Positions 1 to 8,073 of a stretch of DNA of 15,055 bases are shown here, piece after piece. Made by a program: the position numbers and the translations under genes. Within the stretch, counting starts at the first letter, position 1. The number at the start of each line of letters is the position of its first letter. The DNA comes from CAUZEB01 sp963578655 (GTDB lineage Bacteria > Chloroflexota > Dehalococcoidia > Lucifugimonadales > CAUZEB01), in contig CAUZEB010000030.1 in assembly GCA_963578655.1 (NCBI GenBank), positions 1 through 15,055 on the forward strand, given 5' to 3'. Below the pieces are notes generated by a model that had not been told where the DNA came from, searched no databases, and worked only from the letters and a program-made list of their open reading frames with translations.

Positions 1-119
1 TGATTTTCAACACAGGCCTCCATGGAAAGAGGATCTGAAAAAAAACCTCCGGGAGGAGTTAAGTCTCGCTAGAGCGGATTGCGAGTATAGGGCACCGCTA
101 TCTCCCCACCTAGCACGAC
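1..119 (-). ncRNA. ffs: SRP RNA (4.5S/ffs), 5' Alu-like part, 3' end cut by window edge
   Basis: Read on the minus strand from about 119, the sequence has GTGCTAGG, GGGGAG, TAGCGGTGCCC, CTCGCAATCCGCTCTAGCGAG-like blocks and CTCCTCCCGGAGG. I recognise this order from the 5' (Alu-type) part of the large bacterial SRP RNA of Gram-positives, actinobacteria and relatives. Complementary pieces such as AGCGG/CCGCT and CTCGC/GCGAG support a folded RNA. The transcript would bind Ffh and target nascent membrane proteins to the membrane. The diagnostic domain IV (GGAAGGAAGCA region) would lie outside the window, so the call rests on the 5' part alone. A run of eight T follows CCTCCCGGAGG (about 41-48 on this strand). 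That could instead end a short RNA of about 75 nt, so the exact type and 3' end are open. The 5' end is placed from the promoter just upstream. Confidence 0.66.
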
Positions 120-128
120 CAGTGATTC

Positions 129-157
129 ATGGTACAGTTCTGTTATAGGCATGTCAA
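129..157 (-). promoter_or_regulatory. Sigma70-type promoter of the SRP RNA
   Basis: On the minus strand there is a perfect -35 TTGACA (157-152), a 17-nt spacer and a -10 TACCAT (134-129, 4 of 6 consensus). A start 7-10 nt later falls at about 119-122, where the conserved SRP RNA sequence begins. The agreement in position supports both calls. The remaining stretch between this promoter and glpK (about 160-298) shows no gene, and I see no clear T-tailed terminator for glpK there. Confidence 0.6.
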
Positions 158-298
158 CGTAAATATTCAAGGAGTATTAATCAAAATATTTAGTCAGCCC
201 TTTCCTAAATACAGATTCCCAGTGTGAGGCCTACTTTCTGTTTCTGAAGGTGGTTTCTTGGCAATTCACAAAGGAGGTTCGGTTTACTAATATGAATG

Positions 299-1804
299 TT
301 ATGAAAGTGGTCGCCATTCTCTCGAGGAAGAAACTGCATTTTGCCAGTTAGTATAGAATACATCTCTAAGTTGGCTTGATTGAGAAGGTATAAAACAACT
401 ACTGGGTTTCCATAATTCCGTAATCTGATCGTATGTGTTCCATAAACCGATTCCTAGTCCTGCAAGATATGCAGCCCCCAGGGCTGTAGTTTCCGTTATG
501 GAACTGACTTCAATGGTTAAACCTAGTACTTCCGCTTGAATTTGCATCAAAAGATCATTATTTGTTCCACCACCATCCACTCGCAGACGTGGGATATCTA
601 TATTTGTTGCATTAAGCATTGTATCTATAACATCTTTCGTTTGATACGCGGTTGATTCAAGAATAGCTCTAGATATATGCCCTTTATTAGTACCACGAGT
701 AATCCCAAAAATGGCACCTCTAGCACTCATGTCCCAGTAGGGAGACCCTAGACCTGTAAACGCTGGGACAATGTATACACCTCCATTATCAGCTACCGTC
801 TCCGCCAGGGCTTCTATTTCTCCCACATCAGAGAAGAATGAAAGCTCGTCCTTTAACCATTGGACGCTGGATCCAGTAGAAAATATGCTGCCCTCTAGGG
901 CGAAAGTTACGTCGTTATCGATACACCACGCAGGAGTTCTGATCAAGCCTGGTATTGAGATTAGACGCTCTTTACCTGTATTCATTAAAATGAAGGAGCC
1001 GGTACCATAAGTATTCTTAGTCATACCTGGAGAAAAACATACTTGTCCAAAAAGTGAAGCGTTCTGATCTCCGATGACACCTGATATGGGAGGACTGTGC
1101 CCTCCAAAGAAATTACCACCAGCGTAGGCATGAATTTCGTTGGAAGAACGTACTTCAGGCAGTATCGCTTTTGGGATTTTGAGCTCTGATAAAAGGTCTT
1201 CATCCCAATCCAGAGTGTTTATATTGAAAATCATAGTACGCGAAGCATTTGTTACATCTGTAGAGTGGACGGTTCCATTAGTTAGATTCCAGATTAACCA
1301 CGAATCAATAGTGCCAAATGCTAACTCTCCGTTTTCGGCTCTTAGCTGGCCATTGGGAATATTATCGAGAATCCATCGTATTTTGGTAGCAGAGAAATAG
1401 GGGTCAATTGTTAGACCTGTTTTAGAACGTACCTTCTCTTCTAACCCTCTATTCTTTAGATCTTCACAAATTCTGGCTGTTCTGCGGCATTGCCAGACTA
1501 TTGCGTTATGGACCGGTTTACCGGTGGTTCTGTCCCATACGACAGTAGTTTCACGTTGATTTGTGATTCCTAGCGCGAGAACCTTGCCAAGGCTTATCTC
1601 TGTCTCGTCTAAAAGTTCTTCTATGATGTTAATACAAGAATTGAACAGCTCGAGAGGGTTATGCTCCACCCACCCCGGCATGGGGTACAATTGGTGAATT
1701 TGTTGATAGGCTTGCCATAAAATGTTGCCATAGTCATCTATGATAATTCCGGTTGTTCCAGTAGTTCCCTGGTCTACTGAAAGGATGTAGCCTTGTTTTC
1801 TCAT
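299..1804 (-). CDS. glpK: Glycerol kinase
   Basis: ATP-dependent phosphorylation of glycerol to sn-glycerol 3-phosphate in the cytoplasm; FGGY carbohydrate kinase family. The N-terminal ATPase fold starts with SVDQGTTGTTG. TNQRETT carries the glycerol-binding Arg and Glu, and GDQNASLFGQ carries the catalytic Asp. The second FGGY block (GSPYWDMSARGAIFGITRG) is intact. With the ATG start at 1804 the protein has 501 residues and the key residues fall at R84, E85, Y136 and D246, matching E. coli GlpK numbering. That is why I prefer this start to the in-frame GTG at 1819, which adds five residues and has no better Shine-Dalgarno. The gene lies downstream of the deacylase gene on the same strand, with an 81-nt gap, so co-transcription is possible. 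No glpF or glpD is in view; this may be a general salvage kinase rather than part of a glp operon. Confidence 0.95.
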   Translation of the reverse strand: MRKQGYILSVDQGTTGTTGIIIDDYGNILWQAYQQIHQLYPMPGWVEHNPLELFNSCINIIEELLDETEISLGKVLALGITNQRETTVVWDRTTGKPVHNAIVWQCRRTARICEDLKNRGLEEKVRSKTGLTIDPYFSATKIRWILDNIPNGQLRAENGELAFGTIDSWLIWNLTNGTVHSTDVTNASRTMIFNINTLDWDEDLLSELKIPKAILPEVRSSNEIHAYAGGNFFGGHSPPISGVIGDQNASLFGQVCFSPGMTKNTYGTGSFILMNTGKERLISIPGLIRTPAWCIDNDVTFALEGSIFSTGSSVQWLKDELSFFSDVGEIEALAETVADNGGVYIVPAFTGLGSPYWDMSARGAIFGITRGTNKGHISRAILESTAYQTKDVIDTMLNATNIDIPRLRVDGGGTNNDLLMQIQAEVLGLTIEVSSITETTALGAAYLAGLGIGLWNTYDQITELWKPSSCFIPSQSSQLRDVFYTNWQNAVSSSREWRPLS

Positions 1805-1885
1805 TTGTTTCTCAATCACTGTGTAGGTTCTAGAAATAGGCTATAGTTGATGGAAAATTTATTCTAGGGCCTTGTTATTTTGTAG

Positions 1886-3451
1886 CTACTTGTATCTTAA
1901 TGCGCGACCTGACAGAACACCTGTGTGATATCCTTGATCTATAACTATTTGTCCATTAACAATGACGTATTCAACCCCAGTAGATAATTGCTTAGGATTA
2001 TGACGGGTGGAGTGAGCGCTGATTGTCTTAGGGTCAAATATGGTAATGTCAGCCTTCATACCATCGTGTAATAGTCCCCTGTCCCGGATGCCGAGTCTTT
2101 GAGCGGGGAATGCCGTCATTTTCCTAATGGCTTTCTCAAGCTTCATCCTCTTTTCGTCTCTAACTATTTGGGACAGGATCATAGGAAAAGTTCCGTAGGC
2201 CATTGGAGGAGGGAAATCACCCAGCAAAAGGGCGTCACTACCTGTCATCTGTAATGGATGGGTTACGAAGTCGTGGATTGTACCACCGTCTGCGGTTGAA
2301 CCGGTATAAGATATTTGTAAATTTTCGTCCAACAAAAGATCGCATATCGCGTCGACGGGATGTTTGCCTACCATCTCAGATACAGCAGCGATGGATTTGC
2401 CCTCAAACTTCTTGTTTCTAGGTTTGTTGAAATAAGTGAGCCACATTTCATCCCAGGTCAATCCTCGCGGCCCTACTTCCTTTCTAAGGAGTATTCGTGA
2501 CTCTTCAGAAGACAAGACTTTCCTAAGCTTGTCAGGGCCTCCGTCTTGTGTCCATTGGGGGAAAATTATTAAGAGCCGGGTGCCTCCCACAGGGTAGGGG
2601 AAGCAATCGAAGGTTACATCCATACCTTTATCTCGCGCATTCTCTATCATTTCTAATATACGAGTTCCACCACCCGGATATGTAACGCGGCGCATCACAT
2701 GTGTGAGATGAATTGGAATACCGCTTCGCCATCCAATTTCTAATGCTTCTTGAAAAGGGTCTAGGTATCTATCTCCTAAACCATAACGTACATGAGTATG
2801 ATAGAATCCTCCTAATCTCGCCACTTCTTTCGATAATTCGACTAACTCCTTAGTGTCTGCATAGCTACCAGGGGGATAATCCAGTCCAGTGGATATACCG
2901 AATGCTCCTTCTTGCATGCTTTCTCTTAGAAGAGCTTTCATATTTTCTAATTCTGCGTTTGTAGGCTTTCTATCGCTCCAGCCAACTCCTCCTATTCTGA
3001 TCGGCGAATTTCCAACTATGTAGGCTATATTCACTGAAACTTTTCGGTCGTATAAAGCTAGATATTCGGACACACTTGACCAAGTCTGCGTTAACTCAGG
3101 CCGTCCTTCAAGCCCTGAATTCAAATCTATGAAATCATTCAAATCCTTTTGTGATTTGAATGGAGCATATGAATTACCATCGATCCCTATTAATTCTGTT
3201 GTGATTCCCTGGTGTACCTTAGGCATGTGCTTTGGGTCATCCAGGATCATCAAAGCCGAATGAGCGTGTACATCAATAAAACCGGGACTGACTATTTTCC
3301 CAGTAGCATCAAGGACTCGTCTACTTTCTAGAGATGCAACATCTCCTCGGAAGATTGTGATACTGTCTTTCGATACACCTATGGCACCGTAATATCCTGG
3401 ATTACCGCTCCCATCAACAATCATTCCTCCTTTTATCAATAGATCCAGCAT
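1886..3451 (-). CDS. N-acyl-D-amino-acid deacylase-like amidohydrolase (amidohydrolase family 3)
   Basis: Metal-dependent amidohydrolase of the D-aminoacylase group, 521 residues, about the usual length. Members cleave N-acyl-D-amino acids or related amides and cyclic ureides. The N-terminal beta-sandwich is followed by PGFIDVHAHSA (metal ligands H62 and H64), FYHTH (H218/H220), IPIHLTH (H251) and TGSDALL (D406, catalytic Asp). The C-terminal KADITIFDP returns to the sandwich domain. In the well-studied Alcaligenes D-aminoacylase a Cys (C96) bridges the metal site. Here the aligned position in LIGIDGN is Asp (D91), so specificity or metal use may differ and the N-acyl-D-amino-acid name is only the closest family label. 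The ATG at 3451 has a good Shine-Dalgarno (GGGAG, complement of 3459-3463) 7 nt upstream. No signal peptide is visible. It is divergent from the aminotransferase gene at 3664. Confidence 0.88.
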   Translation of the reverse strand: MLDLLIKGGMIVDGSGNPGYYGAIGVSKDSITIFRGDVASLESRRVLDATGKIVSPGFIDVHAHSALMILDDPKHMPKVHQGITTELIGIDGNSYAPFKSQKDLNDFIDLNSGLEGRPELTQTWSSVSEYLALYDRKVSVNIAYIVGNSPIRIGGVGWSDRKPTNAELENMKALLRESMQEGAFGISTGLDYPPGSYADTKELVELSKEVARLGGFYHTHVRYGLGDRYLDPFQEALEIGWRSGIPIHLTHVMRRVTYPGGGTRILEMIENARDKGMDVTFDCFPYPVGGTRLLIIFPQWTQDGGPDKLRKVLSSEESRILLRKEVGPRGLTWDEMWLTYFNKPRNKKFEGKSIAAVSEMVGKHPVDAICDLLLDENLQISYTGSTADGGTIHDFVTHPLQMTGSDALLLGDFPPPMAYGTFPMILSQIVRDEKRMKLEKAIRKMTAFPAQRLGIRDRGLLHDGMKADITIFDPKTISAHSTRHNPKQLSTGVEYVIVNGQIVIDQGYHTGVLSGRALRYK

Positions 3452-3576
3452 CGAATAACTCCCAATAGCAGGCCTTACATTTATATAAATTTGGGTTCAA
3501 TTAAGCCTGAAGTGTAATCATTTAGTCTACTACAGTCAATGTGTGTTTAGAGGTCTTAAAAAGAGAATGTAATAAC

Positions 3577-3604
3577 TTGACTTATAACACGATCGGTGTA
3601 AGAT
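3577..3604 (+). promoter_or_regulatory. Candidate promoter of the aminotransferase gene with an internal dyad
   Basis: TTGACT (3577-3582), a 16-nt spacer and TAAGAT (3599-3604) make a plausible sigma70 promoter about 60 nt before the GTG at 3664. The spacer contains ACAC-gatcg-GTGT (3587-3599), a short inverted repeat between -35 and -10 where a repressor could sit. It lies in the 212-nt divergent region (3452-3663), so it might control both directions. The dyad is short and could be chance. Confidence 0.4.
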
Positions 3605-3663
3605 CTCATTTGAGTGAGGGCATACGAATGATATTTTAATAAACAGAAATCGAGGAGTGTTTC

Positions 3664-4986
3664 GTGGTTAGATCAATGACTTCTTTGAAGGCAGAATACA
3701 AAAAAATAACTCCTAAGTCTATGGCTCAATGGGAACTTGGCAAACCAATAATGCCAGGTGGCTTGATAAAGGGAGCATATTGGAGCGATCCTTATCCCAT
3801 CTACATAGAGAGAGCCGAAGGGTGTTATTTATGGGATCTCGATGGACGTCGTTATGTTGATTTCGAAAATCATCACACAGCTACTATTCTTGGCCATAGC
3901 CATCCCGAAGTTGTTGAATCTATCCAAAACACATTGAATTTAGGTATTGCTCATGGCGGGCCAACTAAATTAGAAGCAGAAGTTTCTGCAGAGCTTATTG
4001 ATAGAATTCCTTCCGTTGAAAAAGTACGCTTTACCAATTCAGGCACAGAGGCGTCACTGCATGCTACACGTATGGTTAGGATGATTAGTGGGAAATCTAA
4101 GTTAGCTAAATTTGAAGGTAATTACCATGGCAGCCACGATGCTTTAGAAGTGAGTGTTTCTCCATCTCTTGATCAGGCTGGACCTGAAGATACGCCTAAT
4201 TCAGTAGACGGATGGAAAGGAATGTCTAATGGCTCGTCGGAAGATGTAGTCGTATTGCCACATAATAAAAGGGAGTCTGTTGAATTAATACTCAGAGAGC
4301 AAAAAGACGAGGTAGCCGCCGTCTTTTATGATGGCAGACCGGGGTTTTATGACACATCCCACGATTTTGTACGCTGGCTAAGGCAAATCACCGAAGAACT
4401 TGGAATCCTTTTAGTCATGGACGAAGTTGTAAGTTTCCGGGTTGGTAGAGCGGGATTTCAAGGAGTTTGTGATGTCATGCCGGACCTTACTATTTTTGGG
4501 AAAGTCGTTGGTGGTGGTCTACCCGTGGGGGCTATAGGTGGACGTGGAGACTTGATGGATGTTTTGGATAATACCGTGAATACTGGGCTTTATCAAAGTG
4601 GAACCTATTCAGGAAATATGTTTACTCTGGCTGCTGGCCTGGCTACACTTCGAGCACTGACACCTGAGGTTTATTCGTACATGGAATATTTAGGCGAGCA
4701 ACTTTATGCAGGTTTGAAAGCAGCCTTTATGAAAGCTGGGATACCTCATCAAGTTCTTCAAGAGGGATCCATAGTCGGGTATCATCTGACAGATCAACCA
4801 GTGACAGATTATCGATCTGCATGCACAGTGAATAGAGAGTTAACTGATCGTATAGGCATTGCGATGATGGTACAGGGGTATTTCGCGCGTGCTACTATGG
4901 GCATGATCATATCCCAGCCAATGAAGGATGAACATATTGATTCATACCTTCAAGACCTTGAATCAATTTTATTACAACAAGACTGA
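3664..4986 (+). CDS. Class III PLP aminotransferase, glutamate-1-semialdehyde aminomutase-like
   Basis: Fold-type I PLP enzyme, 440 residues, closest in layout to HemL (glutamate-1-semialdehyde 2,1-aminomutase). NSGTEA (125-130) binds the PLP phosphate, NYHGSH (153-158) stacks on the ring, VMDEV (D253) binds the pyridine N, and FGKVVGGGLP carries the Schiff-base lysine K280. The conserved I-V-E-P segment of HemL is replaced by AVFYDGRPGF (219-228), and the protein is surrounded by catabolic genes. A catabolic amino-acid or beta-amino-acid transaminase or mutase is therefore as likely as haem synthesis. I chose the GTG at 3664 because AGGAG (3653-3657) sits 6 nt upstream; the ATG at 3676 would be 18 nt from it. 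The gene stands alone between a candidate promoter and a strong palindrome at 5061-5088. Confidence 0.88.
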   Translation: MVRSMTSLKAEYKKITPKSMAQWELGKPIMPGGLIKGAYWSDPYPIYIERAEGCYLWDLDGRRYVDFENHHTATILGHSHPEVVESIQNTLNLGIAHGGPTKLEAEVSAELIDRIPSVEKVRFTNSGTEASLHATRMVRMISGKSKLAKFEGNYHGSHDALEVSVSPSLDQAGPEDTPNSVDGWKGMSNGSSEDVVVLPHNKRESVELILREQKDEVAAVFYDGRPGFYDTSHDFVRWLRQITEELGILLVMDEVVSFRVGRAGFQGVCDVMPDLTIFGKVVGGGLPVGAIGGRGDLMDVLDNTVNTGLYQSGTYSGNMFTLAAGLATLRALTPEVYSYMEYLGEQLYAGLKAAFMKAGIPHQVLQEGSIVGYHLTDQPVTDYRSACTVNRELTDRIGIAMMVQGYFARATMGMIISQPMKDEHIDSYLQDLESILLQQD

Positions 4987-5060
4987 ACCAATAATTCATA
5001 TTGTTGGTGTATCTATCAGTGACTGTGGAAAGTATTTACATCTGAATACAGGGTTCTTTT

Positions 5061-5088
5061 TAATGAAAGGCCTGCAGGCCTTTCATTA
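5061..5088 (+). terminator. Perfect 28-bp palindrome, probable terminator hairpin
   Basis: TAATGAAAGGCC-TG and its exact complement CA-GGCCTTTCATTA form a perfect palindrome. As RNA this gives a stem of about 12 bp with a TGCA loop. The GC-rich core flanked by AAA/TTT resembles a rho-independent terminator, ending the aminotransferase transcript 75 nt after its stop codon. The T tract on the 3' side is short (TTTCATTATCT), so termination may be partial. Its perfect symmetry means it could also act on the other strand or as a protein site. Confidence 0.55.
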
Positions 5089-5147
5089 TCTATAAATAGG
5101 CACCTAGCGGATCGGTTATATTCAGAATTAAAGGGGAATCCAAACGA

Positions 5148-6266
5148 ATGAAAATTGTGGATATTAAAGCCTGTACTGTGGCTATTCCATTAGAAACACC
5201 TACCACTTTTTCAACTCGTATCGTATTTGAAAGACATTTTACGATAGTCAAGGTTATAAGAGAGGATGGTGTAGAAGGAATAGGTTATTGCTATATAGGC
5301 AACAAAGCCGGCCATCTGGGGACGATAGCTGTGCGGGATCTGCTGAGAGATAGTGTCGTCGGTCAGGATTCTAATCAAGTAGAGCAGATATGGGAAATGA
5401 TGTTTAAAGATGCTTTGTTACAAGGTCGACGTGGATTAATCTTACGAGCAATGAGTGCTATAGACAATGCTCTATGGGATGCTAACGCCAAAGCTGCAGG
5501 ATTGCCCTTGTATAAATATTTGGGAGGGTCCCGAACAGGCAGTGTTCCCGCGTATGCAAGTGGAGGATATTACTATAAAGGTAAGACACCTATGGACCTT
5601 GCTAGGGAAGTAGAAAGTTATGTAGAGATGGGTTTTCATGCTGTAAAAATCAAGGTGGGGAGACTTAATATTGAGGAAGATGTTAAAAGAGTGGCTGCGG
5701 CCAGAGATGCCATTGGGCCTAACATACAACTCTTCCTTGACGTAAATAACGCCTGGGACGATGTAGCGACCGCAATAGCATATGTGAAGAGATTTGAAAG
5801 ATTTGCTCCTGGTTGGATTGAAGAACCTTTCCCACCAGATGAATTCGACCTTTTTGCAGCACTGGTTGCATCTGTTGATACCCCGATTGCGACAGGTGAA
5901 ATAGAAAATGGACATTGGGGATTCAAAGTTTTATTGGATAAAAGAGGCGTGGATATAATCCAACCTGATGTAGCAGTATGTGGAGGAGTAAGTGAGTTTA
6001 AGAAAATCGCCAACCTTGCAGCGGCTTACGGCGTCACAATAGCGCCTCATTCTAGACAGGACCTGCATGTTCATATGGTGGCTAGCACGCCCAACGCAAC
6101 ATGGCTCGAATATTTTAATGATGTAAGTATCACAAATATTGCATTAGTTCTTTCAACAAAACTAGAGCACAAAAACGGGAATGTAATAATACCTGAACGA
6201 CCTGGGTTCGGGATTGAATTAGACGAAAATGCCGTATCTAAATATAGCATCGATGGATGGGCGTAA
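5148..6266 (+). CDS. Mandelate racemase/muconate lactonizing enzyme family protein (enolase superfamily)
   Basis: Enolase-superfamily enzyme that abstracts the alpha proton of a carboxylate, 372 residues. The N-terminal capping domain ends near residue 130 and the TIM barrel follows. VKIKVG gives the K167-x-K169 catalytic lysine. FLDVNN (D198), WIEEP (E225) and ATGEIENG (E251) are the Mg ligands. QPDVAVCGG (D274) and APHSRQD (H301) form the Asp-His dyad, and WLEYF provides E321. All align within about four residues of mandelate racemase (K166, D195, E221, E247, D270, H297, E317), so this is the mandelate racemase subgroup with both acid/base catalysts. It can be a racemase or an acid-sugar dehydratase; the substrate is not readable from sequence. 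AGGGG (5132-5136) lies 11 nt before the ATG. It is the first of three closely spaced genes with the hydrolase and ThDP enzyme. Confidence 0.93.
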   Translation: MKIVDIKACTVAIPLETPTTFSTRIVFERHFTIVKVIREDGVEGIGYCYIGNKAGHLGTIAVRDLLRDSVVGQDSNQVEQIWEMMFKDALLQGRRGLILRAMSAIDNALWDANAKAAGLPLYKYLGGSRTGSVPAYASGGYYYKGKTPMDLAREVESYVEMGFHAVKIKVGRLNIEEDVKRVAAARDAIGPNIQLFLDVNNAWDDVATAIAYVKRFERFAPGWIEEPFPPDEFDLFAALVASVDTPIATGEIENGHWGFKVLLDKRGVDIIQPDVAVCGGVSEFKKIANLAAAYGVTIAPHSRQDLHVHMVASTPNATWLEYFNDVSITNIALVLSTKLEHKNGNVIIPERPGFGIELDENAVSKYSIDGWA

Positions 6267-6329
6267 CATTCGCATATGGTGGGTGTTCGGCCGATGATTT
6301 ATCAAGATATATATTCAGGAGGAAATTGA

Positions 6330-8027
6330 ATGTCTCAGAATGTTTTCTTACCCGCTGGAGTGACCGCCAGATACAACGTTGGAATGCCCATGAGAGATGG
6401 GATAAGACTTTCCGCGGACATTTTCTCCCCCGAAGGGGAGGAAGGACCATTGCCTGTAGTGTTTTCTCGTACTCCATATGATAATACTGCCGAAGCTATG
6501 GTAGATAGCGCTATTTTCTTTGCTCAACATGGCTATGTTTTCGTAGCCCAGGACACCAGAGGAAGGAATGATTCAGACGGTAACTTTTATCCGTGGATTA
6601 ATGAATTTAGCGATGGTCATGATTCAGTTGAATGGATTGGATCTCAGATATGGTGTGATGGAAACGTTGGTATGGTGGGTAGCTCGTATGTTGGGAATGT
6701 CCAATGGCAGGCTGCTGCTGGTGGCAGTACATACTTGAAAGCCATTGTTCCACGAGTTATAGGAGACAATCTCTACGAGGCTCCACAATACCAAGGAGGT
6801 GCATTTCAATTAAACTGGAATGCTACCTGGACCTTTCGTATGGCTGGCCGTACGTGGCAAGACATAGGCATCTATAATTGGGATCAACTTTTCTCTGTAC
6901 TCTCATTGAGAGATATAGCTAAGGCGGCTGGTAAGGACGTCCAATTTTTTCAAGATTGGATAGATCATCCGGATTATGACGACTACTGGAAATCCTTAGC
7001 TAATAAAGAACGCTACCAAGACATTAAAATACCGATCCTCCAAATTGGAGGATGGTATGATTTCTTCACGGCAGGCACATTTAATAATTTCACGGGGATG
7101 CGCGCAAAAGGCGGGTCGGACCTAGCGAAAAACAACCAGCGAGCCGTTGTGGGACCTTGGGTACATACAGCAAGTCAAATCACTCATGCTGGAGAAGTTG
7201 ATTTTGGGAAAGAGTCTGTGCTGGATATTATGCAGATTGAATTACGATGGTTCGACCATTGGCTAAAAAGAAAGAACAATGGAGCTGAAAAAGACCCCCC
7301 TCTTAAACTCTTTGTAATGGGAACAAACAAATGGCGTGAAGAAGAAGAATGGCCCTTAAATAGAACAATATATACTCCCTTTTATTTCCATAGTGACGGG
7401 GAGGCAAATTCGCTTTTGGGTAGTGGTTCCCTCTCAACAACTGGGCCTGAAGAAGAACCTCAAGATCATTTTGTTTATAATCCACATTCACCTGTTCCCA
7501 CTAAAGGTGGATGTAATTGCTGTAATCCTGAGATTGTAGATTGGGGAGCTTTCGACCAACGTTCTGTCGAATACAGGAACGACGTGTTAGTTTATACATC
7601 AGACTGCTTGGATGATGAGATTGAAGTAACAGGACCGGTAATTGTAAAATTGTTCGCCAGTACAAATGTTACAGACACAGACTTTACAGCCAAATTAGTT
7701 GATGTCCATCCAAATGGATATGCTGTTAATCTTTGCGATGGAATTATACGCGGACGATACCGGGAATCTACATCTCAACAACAATTACTTGCGCCTGGGG
7801 AAGCATATGAATTCACCATTGATCTTTGGCCTACAAGTAACGTTTTCCTTAAGGGTCATCGTATTAGAGTGGATATATCCAGCAGCAATTTCCCTCGATT
7901 CGATCGAAATCCGAACACAGGTCACAAGTTCGCGGAAAATGATCAAGTTCAGATCGCACATCAAAATGTATTTCATGATTCTTTACACCCTTCTCATATT
8001 CTCCTACCAGTGATACCCAAGAAATGA
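6330..8027 (+). CDS. CocE/NonD family (X-Pro dipeptidyl-peptidase S15-type) hydrolase
   Basis: Alpha/beta-hydrolase of the cocaine esterase/S15 peptidase family, 565 residues, full length. The catalytic triad is visible: GSSYVGNVQW (Ser119), QIGGWYDFF (Asp244) and VGPWVHT (His279). These are close to S117, D259 and H287 of Rhodococcus CocE. The N-terminal part carries MRDGIRLSADIF and DTRGRNDSDG, typical of the family. The C-terminal jelly roll runs from about residue 410 (VYTSDCL, TDTDFTAKLVDVHPNG, HRIRVDISSSNFPRFDRN). It should hydrolyse an ester or amide; the exact substrate is unknown. No signal peptide is seen, so it is probably cytoplasmic. AGGAGG (6317-6322) stands 7 nt before the ATG. 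It lies 63 nt behind the enolase gene and 46 nt before the ThDP gene, so one transcript is likely. A decayed relative is present at 13485-13811. Confidence 0.93.
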   Translation: MSQNVFLPAGVTARYNVGMPMRDGIRLSADIFSPEGEEGPLPVVFSRTPYDNTAEAMVDSAIFFAQHGYVFVAQDTRGRNDSDGNFYPWINEFSDGHDSVEWIGSQIWCDGNVGMVGSSYVGNVQWQAAAGGSTYLKAIVPRVIGDNLYEAPQYQGGAFQLNWNATWTFRMAGRTWQDIGIYNWDQLFSVLSLRDIAKAAGKDVQFFQDWIDHPDYDDYWKSLANKERYQDIKIPILQIGGWYDFFTAGTFNNFTGMRAKGGSDLAKNNQRAVVGPWVHTASQITHAGEVDFGKESVLDIMQIELRWFDHWLKRKNNGAEKDPPLKLFVMGTNKWREEEEWPLNRTIYTPFYFHSDGEANSLLGSGSLSTTGPEEEPQDHFVYNPHSPVPTKGGCNCCNPEIVDWGAFDQRSVEYRNDVLVYTSDCLDDEIEVTGPVIVKLFASTNVTDTDFTAKLVDVHPNGYAVNLCDGIIRGRYRESTSQQQLLAPGEAYEFTIDLWPTSNVFLKGHRIRVDISSSNFPRFDRNPNTGHKFAENDQVQIAHQNVFHDSLHPSHILLPVIPKK

Positions 8028-8073
8028 TGTGATTGCGCATATTGAATAAACAGAAGGGAGATGAGAGAATACG

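Noticed and set aside
292..351. Small plus-strand frame of 19 codons behind AAGGAGG at about 271-277
   Set aside because: The distance from the Shine-Dalgarno to the ATG is about 14 nt, the peptide has no recognisable feature, and most of it is antisense to the end of glpK.
5091..5122. Promoter for the enolase operon with TATATT at 5117-5122
   Set aside because: A -10-like box is present but no acceptable -35 lies 16-18 nt upstream.
5472..6013. Long minus-strand open frames opposite the enolase gene
   Set aside because: They are antisense to a gene with a complete set of active-site residues, and their translations have no recognisable motifs.
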